Source: Paenibacillus sp. CF384
GTDB lineage: Bacteria > Bacillota > Bacilli > Paenibacillales > Paenibacillaceae
Reading direction: 5' to 3'
Assembly (NCBI RefSeq): GCF_900106745.1
Contig: NZ_FNNV01000002.1
Location: 186,001-250,000, forward strand
DNA: 64,000 nt
The stretch's first letter is position 1, and every line of letters begins with the position of its first letter. Of the stretch, positions 1 to 8,299 are shown one piece after another. The notes below the pieces were generated by a model, which had not been told where the DNA came from, did not search any database, and saw only the letters and a program-made list of their open reading frames with translations. Both the position numbers and the translations under genes were made by a program.

Positions 1-401
1 TCGGCAATATGCTTGGAATCGGTGAAATACGCCTTGAACAGCAGCTCCGCTACCTCCGTCCGTTTGCCGTGCATGCCTGCAAAATGAATCAAACGATGCG
101 CATCAAGCGAATTCGCCGGAATCGCATGCTCAAAGTTGAACGTAAGCCCCTGCGCTGCAGCTTGCTGCACCAAATTCTCATGAAGCTGGATGGAACGCTC
201 ACGGCTTACACCGTATTTGTCCGCTACCAATCCATACACATCATGCTTCGGATATTTCTCCGCATTCGGGTCCAGCTGGAAGCTGCGATAGACGACCTCC
301 ACCTGATCTTTATGCTCGAACTGATCCAGCCCCTTCTCGAAGAGACGCTTGCCGATATAACAAAACGGACACGCAATGTCCGACCAAATTTCAACTTTCA
401 T
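1..401 (-). CDS. DsbA/FrnE-family thiol oxidoreductase (partial, 3' end outside window)
   Basis: Translation from the ATG at 401 begins MKVEIWSDIACPFCYIGKR. It carries a CPFC (CxxC) redox motif at residues 11-14 and then the helical insert typical of FrnE-like members of the thioredoxin-fold DsbA family. These are cytoplasmic disulfide oxidoreductases or isomerases, and there is no signal peptide here. An AAGGAG ribosome site lies 10 bases upstream of the ATG. The gene follows the phosphotransferase gene by 45 bases on the same strand, so the two are probably co-transcribed. The reading frame stays open to base 1, so about 133 residues are visible and the C-terminus is missing. The family is clear; the substrate is unknown. 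Confidence 0.85.
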   Translation of the reverse strand, partial: MKVEIWSDIACPFCYIGKRLFEKGLDQFEHKDQVEVVYRSFQLDPNAEKYPKHDVYGLVADKYGVSRERSIQLHENLVQQAAAQGLTFNFEHAIPANSLDAHRLIHFAGMHGKRTEVAELLFKAYFTDSKHIA

Positions 402-446
402 CTTCACTTCACTCCTTCATCTGATAAGCCCATTATAGCCGCTTTG

Positions 447-1424
447 TCAGGTGTAGGACAACGTTTGGGCCAGATTCGAGGCATGAATCTCCATCGCAAG
501 CTGCCGGTCCGGAAACCCTCTCTGAAGCAGCTTAAGCCCTCCCGATGCGCAAGAAATATGATGGCAGAATCGGTAGAATCGTAATCTCTGCTCATCCAAG
601 TCGTCTCTGGACAGATACTGTTCGTAATTCGGGAAGCGAAATTGTAGGAAGCTATGCTCGTATTCCAAATCGAAGAACTCCGCTCCTTCAATATCGATGA
701 AGTACGGTTCCAAGCTCTCATTCAGCAAAATATGATCCGGCCCCAATTCACTGTGGATGAGGCTATACTCCGCACGTGGAACGATTGTACAGCGCATGCC
801 TTCCAACACGTCCAGCAGCCTCTCGTGCTGCTGCGCAACCCGGCTTACCTCACCTGCAAGGAAATCAAGTTGAATGATCGCATTATCGTATATCCCTGTC
901 TCACAAGGCTTCGAATATCGATCGGCTGGGTGCCACACCTTTCCCCAAGATGACCGCTTTATCTGGTGCAAGCTGCGCAGCAGTTCATTGCACTTGCCAA
1001 ACACCTGATCCCGAAGCGCCTCAGACGGATGCTCCAGATAAGGGAGTAAGTCGCCGCCGGACACATATTCAACAAGGGCAAAGTCAAACGGATATTTCTC
1101 CTGTGACGAATCCATGGCATACAAAGCGGGAGTCCGTACGCCTTGTTCGATCAAATATTGATTGTTACGACGGAAGAGCTCAGCTCCGAACGAGCCTTGC
1201 TCCCCATTCGCATAATTAGCCGCCACCTCTTCTTCAAAGTAATTTTGCTTTAAATCCCATATGTAGAACATGAGCTTAAAACCATTCTGGGCTTGGACAA
1301 GGTATACAGTCTTCTGTGCCCCGCCATGCAGCCGCTTTGCCTTCACCGCTGTAAATCCGTTTCCAAGTGCCTCCCGCATACATGCAGTCAACTCACTAAG
1401 CTCAATCGGACAACGCTCGCTCAT
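447..1424 (-). CDS. APH-family phosphotransferase-like protein
   Basis: A protein of about 325 residues with an aminoglycoside/choline-kinase-like fold. The N-lobe has a glycine-rich segment (HGGAQKTVYLV). The C-lobe has HSELGPDHILLN near residue 224 and IDIEGAEFFDLEYE near residue 244, in the places of the catalytic (HGDLHxxN) and metal-binding (DxD/DFG-like) motifs. The usual catalytic Asp is Glu here and the usual Asn is His; His at that site is also seen in macrolide phosphotransferases. I chose the ATG at 1424 because GGGAG lies 9 bases before it; an in-frame TTG at 1463 is less supported. It probably shares a transcript with the downstream DsbA-like gene. The substrate cannot be read from sequence and resistance should not be assumed. 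Confidence 0.75.
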   Translation of the reverse strand: MSERCPIELSELTACMREALGNGFTAVKAKRLHGGAQKTVYLVQAQNGFKLMFYIWDLKQNYFEEEVAANYANGEQGSFGAELFRRNNQYLIEQGVRTPALYAMDSSQEKYPFDFALVEYVSGGDLLPYLEHPSEALRDQVFGKCNELLRSLHQIKRSSWGKVWHPADRYSKPCETGIYDNAIIQLDFLAGEVSRVAQQHERLLDVLEGMRCTIVPRAEYSLIHSELGPDHILLNESLEPYFIDIEGAEFFDLEYEHSFLQFRFPNYEQYLSRDDLDEQRLRFYRFCHHISCASGGLKLLQRGFPDRQLAMEIHASNLAQTLSYT

Positions 1425-1564
1425 CCTCAACAGCTCCCTCAGACCATATTGCGATTCCTTCAAAATGTACCGAAAAAACGGTCAAAAATATAGACTGTTT
1501 CGGAGCCGGATGTTATGATGTTGAGTGAGTTCTTTGTAAATTTAGCGACTGATTCGGATATATA

Positions 1565-1599
1565 AAAAAGCCTTGGAGGCATGCCTCCAAGGCTTTTAT
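1565..1599. terminator. Bidirectional-type hairpin terminator
   Basis: A perfect stem (AAAAGCCTTGGAGGC paired with its complement across a 3-base centre) has A and T tracts on both sides. It ends the aldo/keto reductase transcript just before the phosphotransferase promoter region. Confidence 0.85.
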
Positions 1600-1606
1600 T
1601 TATTGG

Positions 1607-2599
1607 TTAGCGACGCAGGATATCTTCGATGCTCGCCAGCTCTTCGCTCGTAAATGACAGGTTGTTCAGCGCTGCAACGTTGTCTTCGATTTGGCTGACG
1701 CGGCTTGCGCCGATCAGGGCCGAAGTGACGCGTCCGCCGCGAAGCACCCATGCCAGCGACATCTGAGCCAGCGACTGACCGCGCTCTGCCGCAATGGCAT
1801 TGAGCTTCTGCAGCTGTGCTACACGCTCCGGTGACACTGCGCTTTCGCTCAGGAAGCCTGTTGCGCTTGCCGCGCGCGAATCGCTTGGGATCCCGTTCAA
1901 ATATTTGTTCGTCAGCAGACCTTGTGCCAGCGGACAGAACGCGATGCTGCCAACGCCGTTCTCTTCCAGTACATCCTGCAAACCGTTCTCCACCCAGCGG
2001 TCGAACATGTTATAGCTTGGCTGGTGGATAACAAGCGGCGTGCCGAGCTGCTTCATGATTGCGATGGCTTCTGCCGTTTGCTCTGCACTGTAGCTGGAGA
2101 TTCCGACATAAAGCGCTTTGCCGGAGCGAACCATGTGATCCAGCGCGCCCATTGTTTCTTCAAGCGGTGTTTCCGGATCCGGACGGTGCGAGTAGAAAAT
2201 ATCAACATACTCCAGGTTCATCCGTTTCAAGCTTTGCTCCAAGCTTGCAATCAGATATTTGCGGGAGCCCCACTCGCCGTATGGACCAGGCCACATATAG
2301 TAACCGGCTTTGGACGAGATGATCATCTCGTCACGGTACGGTTTAAAGTCCTTGAGCATCATTTGGCCGAACATTTCTTCTGCAGATCCTGCCGGAGGTC
2401 CGTAGTTGTTCGCCAAGTCAAAATGTGTAATACCTAAATCGAAAGCACGGTGAAGCATCGCACGGCCGTTCTCATACGTGTCTACGCCGCCGAAATTATG
2501 CCAAAGCCCTAACGAGATCGCAGGCAGTTTAAGGCCTGTACGTCCACAACGATTGTATTTCATCGTTGCATAACGCTCTTGATTAGCTGCATATACCAT
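1607..2599 (-). CDS. Aldo/keto reductase (YghZ / L-glyceraldehyde-3-phosphate reductase type)
   Basis: About 330 residues covering a whole AKR TIM barrel. Near the N-terminus are LGLWHNFG and DLANNYGPPAGSAEEMFG (Asp and Tyr of the catalytic tetrad), then SSKAGYYMWPGPYGEWGSRKYL (Lys) and FYSHRPDPETPLEETM (His). The GPYGEWGSRKYL segment is characteristic of the YghZ/Gpr (AKR14) subgroup, which reduces aldehydes such as methylglyoxal or L-glyceraldehyde-3-phosphate with NADPH. AAGGAG sits 8 bases before the ATG at 2599; a GTG two codons upstream is too close to it. A MerR-type promoter lies just upstream and a strong terminator follows. The physiological substrate is inferred from the family only. 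Confidence 0.88.
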   Translation of the reverse strand: MVYAANQERYATMKYNRCGRTGLKLPAISLGLWHNFGGVDTYENGRAMLHRAFDLGITHFDLANNYGPPAGSAEEMFGQMMLKDFKPYRDEMIISSKAGYYMWPGPYGEWGSRKYLIASLEQSLKRMNLEYVDIFYSHRPDPETPLEETMGALDHMVRSGKALYVGISSYSAEQTAEAIAIMKQLGTPLVIHQPSYNMFDRWVENGLQDVLEENGVGSIAFCPLAQGLLTNKYLNGIPSDSRAASATGFLSESAVSPERVAQLQKLNAIAAERGQSLAQMSLAWVLRGGRVTSALIGASRVSQIEDNVAALNNLSFTSEELASIEDILRR

Positions 2600-2623
2600 G
2601 TTCACTGCTCCTTAGTAATCCGG

Positions 2624-2648
2624 ATTATATTAAACCTCTTAGAGTTTA
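2624..2648 (-). promoter_or_regulatory. Promoter with MerR-like dyad in a 19-bp spacer
   Basis: Read on the minus strand, a -10 TATAAT (2624-2629) is directly preceded by a 19-bp imperfect dyad, TAAACTCT..AGAGGTTTA (2630-2648). A dyad filling a 19-bp spacer is the arrangement used by MerR-family activators. No recognisable -35 (ATGGTG in place) is present, which fits an activator-dependent promoter for the aldo/keto reductase. Confidence 0.5.
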
Positions 2649-2667
2649 CACCATATGCCAACCCGGC

Positions 2668-4473
2668 TCAAGTTAAGCTCGAGGGAACCAGCGATAGAGT
2701 AAAGAATTCAGGAGACTTGGAATCTCCCTTGCCGCCTCCGCTGTAGATGACGACCAGCAGCGTTTCTTCTTCCGTCGAAACGACGCCTTCCTCCAAATAC
2801 CGCTTCAATTGGAATGGCAGTCTCTCAATGACAGCATGTTTCTGAAGCTCTTTCTCGCCAAGCCCCAGCGCTGCAAAAGCTTCCGATACATCCTCCGGAC
2901 GCTCAGCAAGACGCTGCATCCAGCCGCTCCACTCCGACTTCTCCATGCTGAAATCCCACCACACCTTGCGCGGCTTGTAGTTGTGATTCAAGAAGTAATC
3001 CAGCTTCATGAGGCCAAGCGCGACATCAAGCTGCCAAGTTGCCGATTCATCCTTCTTGTGGGCTTCCGTGAGAAACGCCCACAGCCGTGAGAATAGATCC
3101 TCGAGCTGGTGACCGATCTTCTGCCAGCCGCGGCCTTCCCAATAATCGCCGAACTGCTGGAAGAAGTCGAAGGCGGACGGGAATGCCCGCTCCACTAGAT
3201 AAAGGAGCGTATGATCCATCCGATGCGCATTCCAATACTTCTCGAGCACGTCTTCTACTCGTTTGATCCGTACGATGTCTGAGAACGGCATGATGTCATT
3301 GCCGAGAATCTCGTAAGGCGCACGGTCCATATAGATATAACCGTGTTTCTCCGCGTCAAGGCGCATGCCCGTGCCCCGCAGCATCTTGAGGAAGCCAAGC
3401 TGTAGCTCTTCCGGACGCAGTTCAAACACGTCGTTGAACGTCTTGCGGAACGAATCGTAATTCTCATGCGGCAGGCCGGCAATCAAATCGAGATGCTGAT
3501 CGATTTTGCCGCTTTCCTTGACCTTCATGACCGTTCGCGTCAGCTTCATGAAATTCTGGCGGCGCTGCACGGCTTCGTTCGTCAGATCATTCGTCGATTG
3601 AACGCCGATCTCGAAGCGGAAGATGCCCGGCGGCGCGTGCTCCGCTAAGTAATCCAGCACTTCCGGACGCATAATATCCGCCGTGATTTCAAACTGGAAT
3701 ACACAGCCGCCGTGATTTTCAATGAGAAAACGGAAAATCTCCAGCGCGTAATCTCGTTTAATATTAAAGGTACGGTCAACGAATTTGATCAGCTTCGCGC
3801 CGGCATTAATCAGGTAGAGCAGATCCGATTTGGTTCGCTCCATATCGAAGTAACGGACGCCGACCTCGATGCTCGACAAGCAGAATTGGCAGCTGAACGG
3901 GCAGCCTCGGCTGGTCTCGAAGTAGACAACGCGACTTGCCAGGCGAGGGACATCCTCCTCGAAACGGTGCGGCGAAGGCAGCGTAGCCAGATCAAGCTTC
4001 GGACGAGGTGGATTTACGATAATCTCCATACGGCCGTCTTGGTGCTCCTTGCGATAGGCAAGGCCAAACACCAGATGGAATTTGCGCGTATCCGCCAGCT
4101 CCGTGAGCAGGTGATGGAACGTCTCTTCGCCTTCCCCAACGACGATATAATCGACCTGAGGCAGACGCTCGAGCCAGAATGCGGTATCGTAGCTCACTTC
4201 CGGACCGCCAAGGACGATGCGGATTTCCGGTTTGATTTTGCGCAGCATGTCGATTACTGTAATCGTCTCTTCTATGTTCCAAATATAGCAGGAGAAACCC
4301 ACAACATCCGGATTGCGGGCGAACAGGTCGGCGACGATATTCATCGCAGGGTCCTTAATCGTAAACTCCGCGATATCGATATCAAAATCCTTCTCCGCAT
4401 AGGCTTTTATACAGCGCAGCGCGAGCGAGGTGTGTATATATTTAGCGTTTAAGGTGGAGAGCACTACTTTCAT
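2668..4473 (-). CDS. B12-binding-domain radical SAM protein (DUF4080 type)
   Basis: 601 residues. Residues 1-140 form a cobalamin-binding-like Rossmann domain (LSTLNAKYIHTSLALRCIKAYAE, VLGGPEVSYD, YIVVGEGEETF). The radical SAM domain follows, with the [4Fe-4S] motif CPFSCQFC near residue 195 inside FETSRGCPFSCQFCLSS, then the C-terminal DUF4080 region. The order matches a widespread uncharacterised family of B12-dependent-looking radical SAM enzymes. An AAGGA-type site precedes the ATG at 4473. It stands alone between the htrA-like gene and the aldo/keto reductase. The reaction is unknown; methylation is typical of B12-binding radical SAM enzymes but is not shown for this subgroup. Confidence 0.87.
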   Translation of the reverse strand: MKVVLSTLNAKYIHTSLALRCIKAYAEKDFDIDIAEFTIKDPAMNIVADLFARNPDVVGFSCYIWNIEETITVIDMLRKIKPEIRIVLGGPEVSYDTAFWLERLPQVDYIVVGEGEETFHHLLTELADTRKFHLVFGLAYRKEHQDGRMEIIVNPPRPKLDLATLPSPHRFEEDVPRLASRVVYFETSRGCPFSCQFCLSSIEVGVRYFDMERTKSDLLYLINAGAKLIKFVDRTFNIKRDYALEIFRFLIENHGGCVFQFEITADIMRPEVLDYLAEHAPPGIFRFEIGVQSTNDLTNEAVQRRQNFMKLTRTVMKVKESGKIDQHLDLIAGLPHENYDSFRKTFNDVFELRPEELQLGFLKMLRGTGMRLDAEKHGYIYMDRAPYEILGNDIMPFSDIVRIKRVEDVLEKYWNAHRMDHTLLYLVERAFPSAFDFFQQFGDYWEGRGWQKIGHQLEDLFSRLWAFLTEAHKKDESATWQLDVALGLMKLDYFLNHNYKPRKVWWDFSMEKSEWSGWMQRLAERPEDVSEAFAALGLGEKELQKHAVIERLPFQLKRYLEEGVVSTEEETLLVVIYSGGGKGDSKSPEFFTLSLVPSSLT

Positions 4474-4547
4474 TGAACGTCATTCCTTCATTGGCTTGAA
4501 TATGAATCTGGACTGGCCTAACTATCCCATTGTAACGAAAATCAACT

Positions 4548-4617
4548 TAAAAAAGAAGAGCAGCCCCTTGGGCTCGGCGGACGCTAACGCATCCTGCCTG
4601 GCTCAACCGGACTGCTC
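4548..4617 (-). terminator. Terminator of the HtrA-like gene
   Basis: On the minus strand a GAGCAGTCC...GGGGCTGCTC stem with an internal hairpin is followed by TTCTTTTTT, just after the stop codon of the protease gene. Confidence 0.7.
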
Positions 4618-4623
4618 CATCCG

Positions 4624-6216
4624 CTATGCGCGGACGCTTACGAATACTTTATCTTTGCCTTGGTACGAAATAACCGGGAATTTCACGCGCCATTTGCCGT
4701 TGCCAAGCGCGGTTACTTCATCCTGCGCGAAGCCGCGCGGCTCGAAGCTGAACTCTTGATCATAATACACAAGCAGTTGGATCGTATCGTCCGGGAGCAT
4801 GCGGCGCAGCTCATAACCGGTGTTCAGTGCCCATGTGCGCAACTCTTCACTGGACGCATGACCGTACTGCATATAGATCGCCGGATCGATTACGGCGCTT
4901 ACGACGAGCCACCCTTGCGCATCCCGCTTCACGTCCACTTGACCGAGCTCCGTTGTGCCGCCTGTCGTTTGCAGCTCCGCGAATTGATCCTTAATCAGTT
5001 GCTTAATCGTATCGGTTGATTCCCCTACCAGTGTCGCCGGAAGAGTAGGAGGCAGGAATTCGATCTTCTTCGGCGGTGTTTCTTCCAAATCGTATTTCAG
5101 CATTAAGATATTCATAGAAGATACCGCGAAATTCAAATCAGCCTGCGTAGTATCAATACCCGCAGACGTAATCCCGATCAACTCGCCGTAATCATTGAAC
5201 AAACCGCCGCCGGAACTGCCGTGATCGATTGGCACGCTGATTTGATAATATTGTGCGCCATCAAAGGTAATGTTGCTGATTACGCCGTCAGAGATCGTAT
5301 TCTGCAGACCCAGCGGACTGCCGATCGCAACGACATGATCGCCTTTGGATGCGCCGACTCCGATATCAACGGGGTCCACCTTCAGCGCGGTCTTCGTCTT
5401 CACGATAGCGAGATCGTAATTCTCGTTATACCCGACTACGCCTTGGATTTCCAGTTCTGTGCCATTCAGAAGCAGCGCGCTTCCTTTGGTCGCATCCGCT
5501 ATGACATGATAATTGGTCAGAATTTCATCTTTGCCAATGACAACGCCACTGCCTTGCGCCGTGTCCGTCACGATCATGACGACCTTATTATCGTTCTTCG
5601 CGACGATTTGTTTGGTCGTCATAAGAACGGGATGTTTCTCTTGCTCAGCCAGATCCTTGGCATTCTGCTGCTTCTGTTCGATAGCCTCGGCTGACGTGAT
5701 GCGAATCACGTGTTTCGCTGAATCGAACTGCACATCGGCTCCAAGCGCCTCTGCAATGAAACGAAGCGGCACCATTGTAGCGCCATTCAACTGCTGCGGT
5801 GCTTGCGTAAGCAGAATGGTCTTGCCATTCTTGACCGCTTTCTTATTGCCAAGCTGCAGGGATATCGTTGTACGTCCCTTAACAGCAATAATAGTCTTGG
5901 TCGTCGGTTCCCAGGTTACGCTTGCTCTTAACGCTGTAAAGATCACTCGCATAGGAACAAAAGTCGTCCCTTTCAATGTTAGCGGCGAGGGGCTGGTCGA
6001 TAGCTTCTTCCCGTCTACGAAGACAGAAGTTGTTTGGTTATTCGATTTAGCAGCAGCCGTTGCGGAGGCATAGGCTGCCTGAGTTGGTGCTGCTGTGCCT
6101 GCTGTTGCGGCTTCAGCTGAATTCAGTTTCACGTTCATGGAAAGCGGTGCGAATACAAGTCCTGCGGATAAGACGGATAAGAGCCATTTTTGCTTCAATT
6201 TCATAGTCAGACTCAC
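4624..6216 (-). CDS. Exported HtrA-like (S1C) serine protease with copper-amine-oxidase-type stalk domain
   Basis: About 530 residues. There is a signal peptide (MKLKQKWLLSVLSAGLVFAPL, AEA-A cleavage region). Residues 60-175 are a copper-amine-oxidase N-terminal-like stalk domain in two halves (FVPMRVIFTALRASVTWEP, MVPLRFIAEALGADVQFD). The trypsin-like domain follows, with His237 (ILTNYHVIADA), Asp268 (YDLAIVK) and Ser335 (DHGSSGGG). No PDZ domain is evident; a roughly 150-residue tail of unknown type follows. The GTG at 6216 is the start because GGAGG lies 8 bases upstream. A cell-surface or secreted quality-control protease is the natural reading. The stalk-protease combination is typical of Paenibacillus-like genomes. 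All triad residues are intact. Confidence 0.85.
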   Translation of the reverse strand: MSLTMKLKQKWLLSVLSAGLVFAPLSMNVKLNSAEAATAGTAAPTQAAYASATAAAKSNNQTTSVFVDGKKLSTSPSPLTLKGTTFVPMRVIFTALRASVTWEPTTKTIIAVKGRTTISLQLGNKKAVKNGKTILLTQAPQQLNGATMVPLRFIAEALGADVQFDSAKHVIRITSAEAIEQKQQNAKDLAEQEKHPVLMTTKQIVAKNDNKVVMIVTDTAQGSGVVIGKDEILTNYHVIADATKGSALLLNGTELEIQGVVGYNENYDLAIVKTKTALKVDPVDIGVGASKGDHVVAIGSPLGLQNTISDGVISNITFDGAQYYQISVPIDHGSSGGGLFNDYGELIGITSAGIDTTQADLNFAVSSMNILMLKYDLEETPPKKIEFLPPTLPATLVGESTDTIKQLIKDQFAELQTTGGTTELGQVDVKRDAQGWLVVSAVIDPAIYMQYGHASSEELRTWALNTGYELRRMLPDDTIQLLVYYDQEFSFEPRGFAQDEVTALGNGKWRVKFPVISYQGKDKVFVSVRA

Positions 6217-6340
6217 GCGTGTTTCCTCCAATAATCCCTAAATCTTACATCAAACCATCGTATCATTCACCCTCTATTTTGTCTATCAAATGCAGATTGC
6301 TAGATGCTAGAAAACCATGGGACAACTTGAAAAACTTATG

Positions 6341-7222
6341 CTACTGCTGCTTGAATTCCGTGGGCGTGAGCCCCGTCTCTTCTTTGAAATTCCGCGAAAA
6401 ATAATGAACGCTCGCATAGCCGAGCCGCTCCGCAATAACCTCCATTTTGTCCCCGCTTAACAAGTAGTACTTGGCCTTGCGAATTCGCTCGGAGATGAGA
6501 TACTGCTTGGGACTCTCCCCGGTGCATTTGCGAAATAACGAAGAGAAATAGATCACATGGTAACCGCATAGCGCAGCGAGCTCGGCGACGCTCCAGTTCT
6601 TCTCCGGTTCCTTATTCATGGCATGAAGAGCCGGATCGATCTTGCGCTGCTCCTGCGACTTCGGCCGTTTCGTCAGCTGGTTCCGCACAATAGTCGCCAG
6701 CAGCTCTGTCATGAGAGCGCGCATCACAATCGTGTAGCCGGGCTGTTCGTTTAAGTACTCTTTTACAATCCGCATCAGTATCGGTTCAAGACCTGGTATC
6801 GTGAAAAAAGGCGGCAGCTCCAGCCCCTCTTGGCCTGCAATGTCGAGTTTATAGCTGCTTCTCCTGCTCGCTAGAAGTGTCTCCTCACTACAGCTCTCAA
6901 TTGAAAAAGCGGGATGCACGGGCTCAAGTGTCGATCCGCGGTAGGTGAAATGGATGCCGATAAAGACGACCTCACTGGAAATGGTCAATTTATGTGGACA
7001 ATGAGGGCCATAGAGCGCGCTGTCTCCCGGTCCCAGGATGCAGCGTTCAGATCCGATACACACTTCGGCTTCTCCTGAGAGGATGTAGAATAGCTGGTAA
7101 TCCGGGATGATTCGAGGTCCGAATACCATCTGTGGCTCTGCTAGGGCATGGCTTGCGAAATTTACGGTAGGCAGCAGCTCTTCGATCGCTCCGATTACAT
7201 ATTCGGGATGTGGCAGCGACAA
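6341..7222 (-). CDS. AraC-family transcriptional regulator
   Basis: 293 residues: an N-terminal cupin-like sensor (LFYILSGEAEVCIGSERCILGPGDSALYGPHCPHKL, about 45-85), a linker, and a C-terminal double helix-turn-helix (WSVAELAALCGYHVIYFSSLFRKCTGESPKQYL and VIAERLGYASVHYFSRNFKEETGLTPTEF). The start is TTG at 7222, with AAGGAG 10 bases before it. It is transcribed away from the PhyH dioxygenase gene across 170 bases rich in repeats, so it probably controls that gene. The ligand is unknown. Confidence 0.9.
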   Translation of the reverse strand: MSLPHPEYVIGAIEELLPTVNFASHALAEPQMVFGPRIIPDYQLFYILSGEAEVCIGSERCILGPGDSALYGPHCPHKLTISSEVVFIGIHFTYRGSTLEPVHPAFSIESCSEETLLASRRSSYKLDIAGQEGLELPPFFTIPGLEPILMRIVKEYLNEQPGYTIVMRALMTELLATIVRNQLTKRPKSQEQRKIDPALHAMNKEPEKNWSVAELAALCGYHVIYFSSLFRKCTGESPKQYLISERIRKAKYYLLSGDKMEVIAERLGYASVHYFSRNFKEETGLTPTEFKQQ

Positions 7223-7243
7223 GTGGGCTCAACTCCTTCATCA

Positions 7244-7348
7244 CAATAGTTGAAACAATAGTTGAAACAATATTAGAAAAGTGCAAAGCCCTCTTGTGTA
7301 TGTGTAAATACACCGCTTTCAATCTGCTATATGCTTAGCACATAGCAG
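7244..7348. promoter_or_regulatory. Divergent control region with tandem and inverted repeats
   Basis: Between the AraC gene and the PhyH gene lie a perfect 12-bp tandem repeat CAATAGTTGAAA (7244-7255 and 7256-7267), an inverted repeat GTGTAT-N6-ATACAC (7296-7313) and a second inverted repeat CTGCTAT-N11-ATAGCAG (7324-7330 / 7342-7348). They are candidate binding sites for the AraC protein. The tandem repeat sits in the AraC leader and the inverted repeats on the PhyH side. Confidence 0.5.
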
Positions 7349-7392
7349 TTCAGGCAAAGCAAACTAACTAGGGGTCAGGGAGGAATTATACT

Positions 7393-8226
7393 ATGTTAAG
7401 TCAAGCACAGATTGAGGAATTTGAAAACAACGGGTTTCTGAAAGGCGACGTCGTGCTCAGCGATTCGGAGGTTGAGGCGCTGCGTGAAGAATTGGATAAA
7501 GTCATGAATGGTGAATCCGTGACGAAGCCGGTTCTGAACCACAATATGCTCTCATCGGACTCCCCTTACGACAATATGAAAATGATCGCGAGCGAGAAAG
7601 TCGTTCAAATCGTGAATATTTGGCTCGCAAGTGATCGATTCTTGCAGCATGCCGCTCATCCGGTCATCTGCGAGGAGGTTGCACAACTGTCGCACACCAA
7701 CTCGCTGCGGATCTGGCATGATCAAATTCAGTATAAGCCTCCGGTAACCGGCGGACCGACTGCTTGGCATCAGGATCATCCGCTGTGGCCGATCATCCAG
7801 CCTGCTGATCTTGTGAGTGCTTGGGTCGCGCTTGATGATGCCGTCATCGAGAACGGCTGTATGTGGATGGTGCCGGGCAGTCACAAGTGGGGCAACCACC
7901 AGCGCTACCTCTCGAGCACGAAGGAATTCAAGCCGTTCCACAAGCGTCCGGAGATGCTGCCCAACAACGCCGTCGTCGAAGCGGTGCCGTTCGAAATCAA
8001 GAAAGGCCAAGTGGGCTACCACCACTGCCTGACTTGGCACGGCAGCCCGCATAATCGCTCCGACATGAAACGCCGCGCTATCGCGGTTCATTATATGCCG
8101 GGCCATACCCGCTACGAGCCTGTAGGCGAGCACGTCATGCTCTCTTATGTGAACGTCCAGCCGGGCGAGCTGCTGGTCGGGGAGCATTTTCCGGAGGTGT
8201 ACCGGAGGCAAGGGGTACAGGTGTAA
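7393..8226 (+). CDS. Phytanoyl-CoA dioxygenase (PhyH) family Fe(II)/2-oxoglutarate oxygenase
   Basis: 277 residues of a PhyH-type double-stranded beta-helix. The metal triad is visible as HxD in TAWHQDHPLWPI (near residue 125) and a distal His in LTWHGSPHNRSDMKRRAIAVHYMP, where the Arg that binds 2-oxoglutarate also lies. Family members hydroxylate small molecules or peptide-bound substrates in the cytoplasm; the substrate here is not predictable. The gene is preceded by GGGAGGAATTATACT before the ATG, is divergent from an AraC regulator and is closed by a strong terminator, so it looks like a single-gene regulated unit. Confidence 0.88.
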   Translation: MLSQAQIEEFENNGFLKGDVVLSDSEVEALREELDKVMNGESVTKPVLNHNMLSSDSPYDNMKMIASEKVVQIVNIWLASDRFLQHAAHPVICEEVAQLSHTNSLRIWHDQIQYKPPVTGGPTAWHQDHPLWPIIQPADLVSAWVALDDAVIENGCMWMVPGSHKWGNHQRYLSSTKEFKPFHKRPEMLPNNAVVEAVPFEIKKGQVGYHHCLTWHGSPHNRSDMKRRAIAVHYMPGHTRYEPVGEHVMLSYVNVQPGELLVGEHFPEVYRRQGVQV

Positions 8227-8235
8227 GTGATTGGA

Positions 8236-8268
8236 GCCGAGGCGCGCTTGCGCCTCGGTTTTTTGTTT
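8236..8268 (+). terminator. Rho-independent terminator after PhyH gene
   Basis: CCGAGGCGCG-CTTG-CGCCTCGG hairpin followed by TTTTTT, ten bases after the stop codon. Confidence 0.9.
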
Positions 8269-8299
8269 AGGCGGTGGCGGTGGCGAAGGGCCGGTGCTC

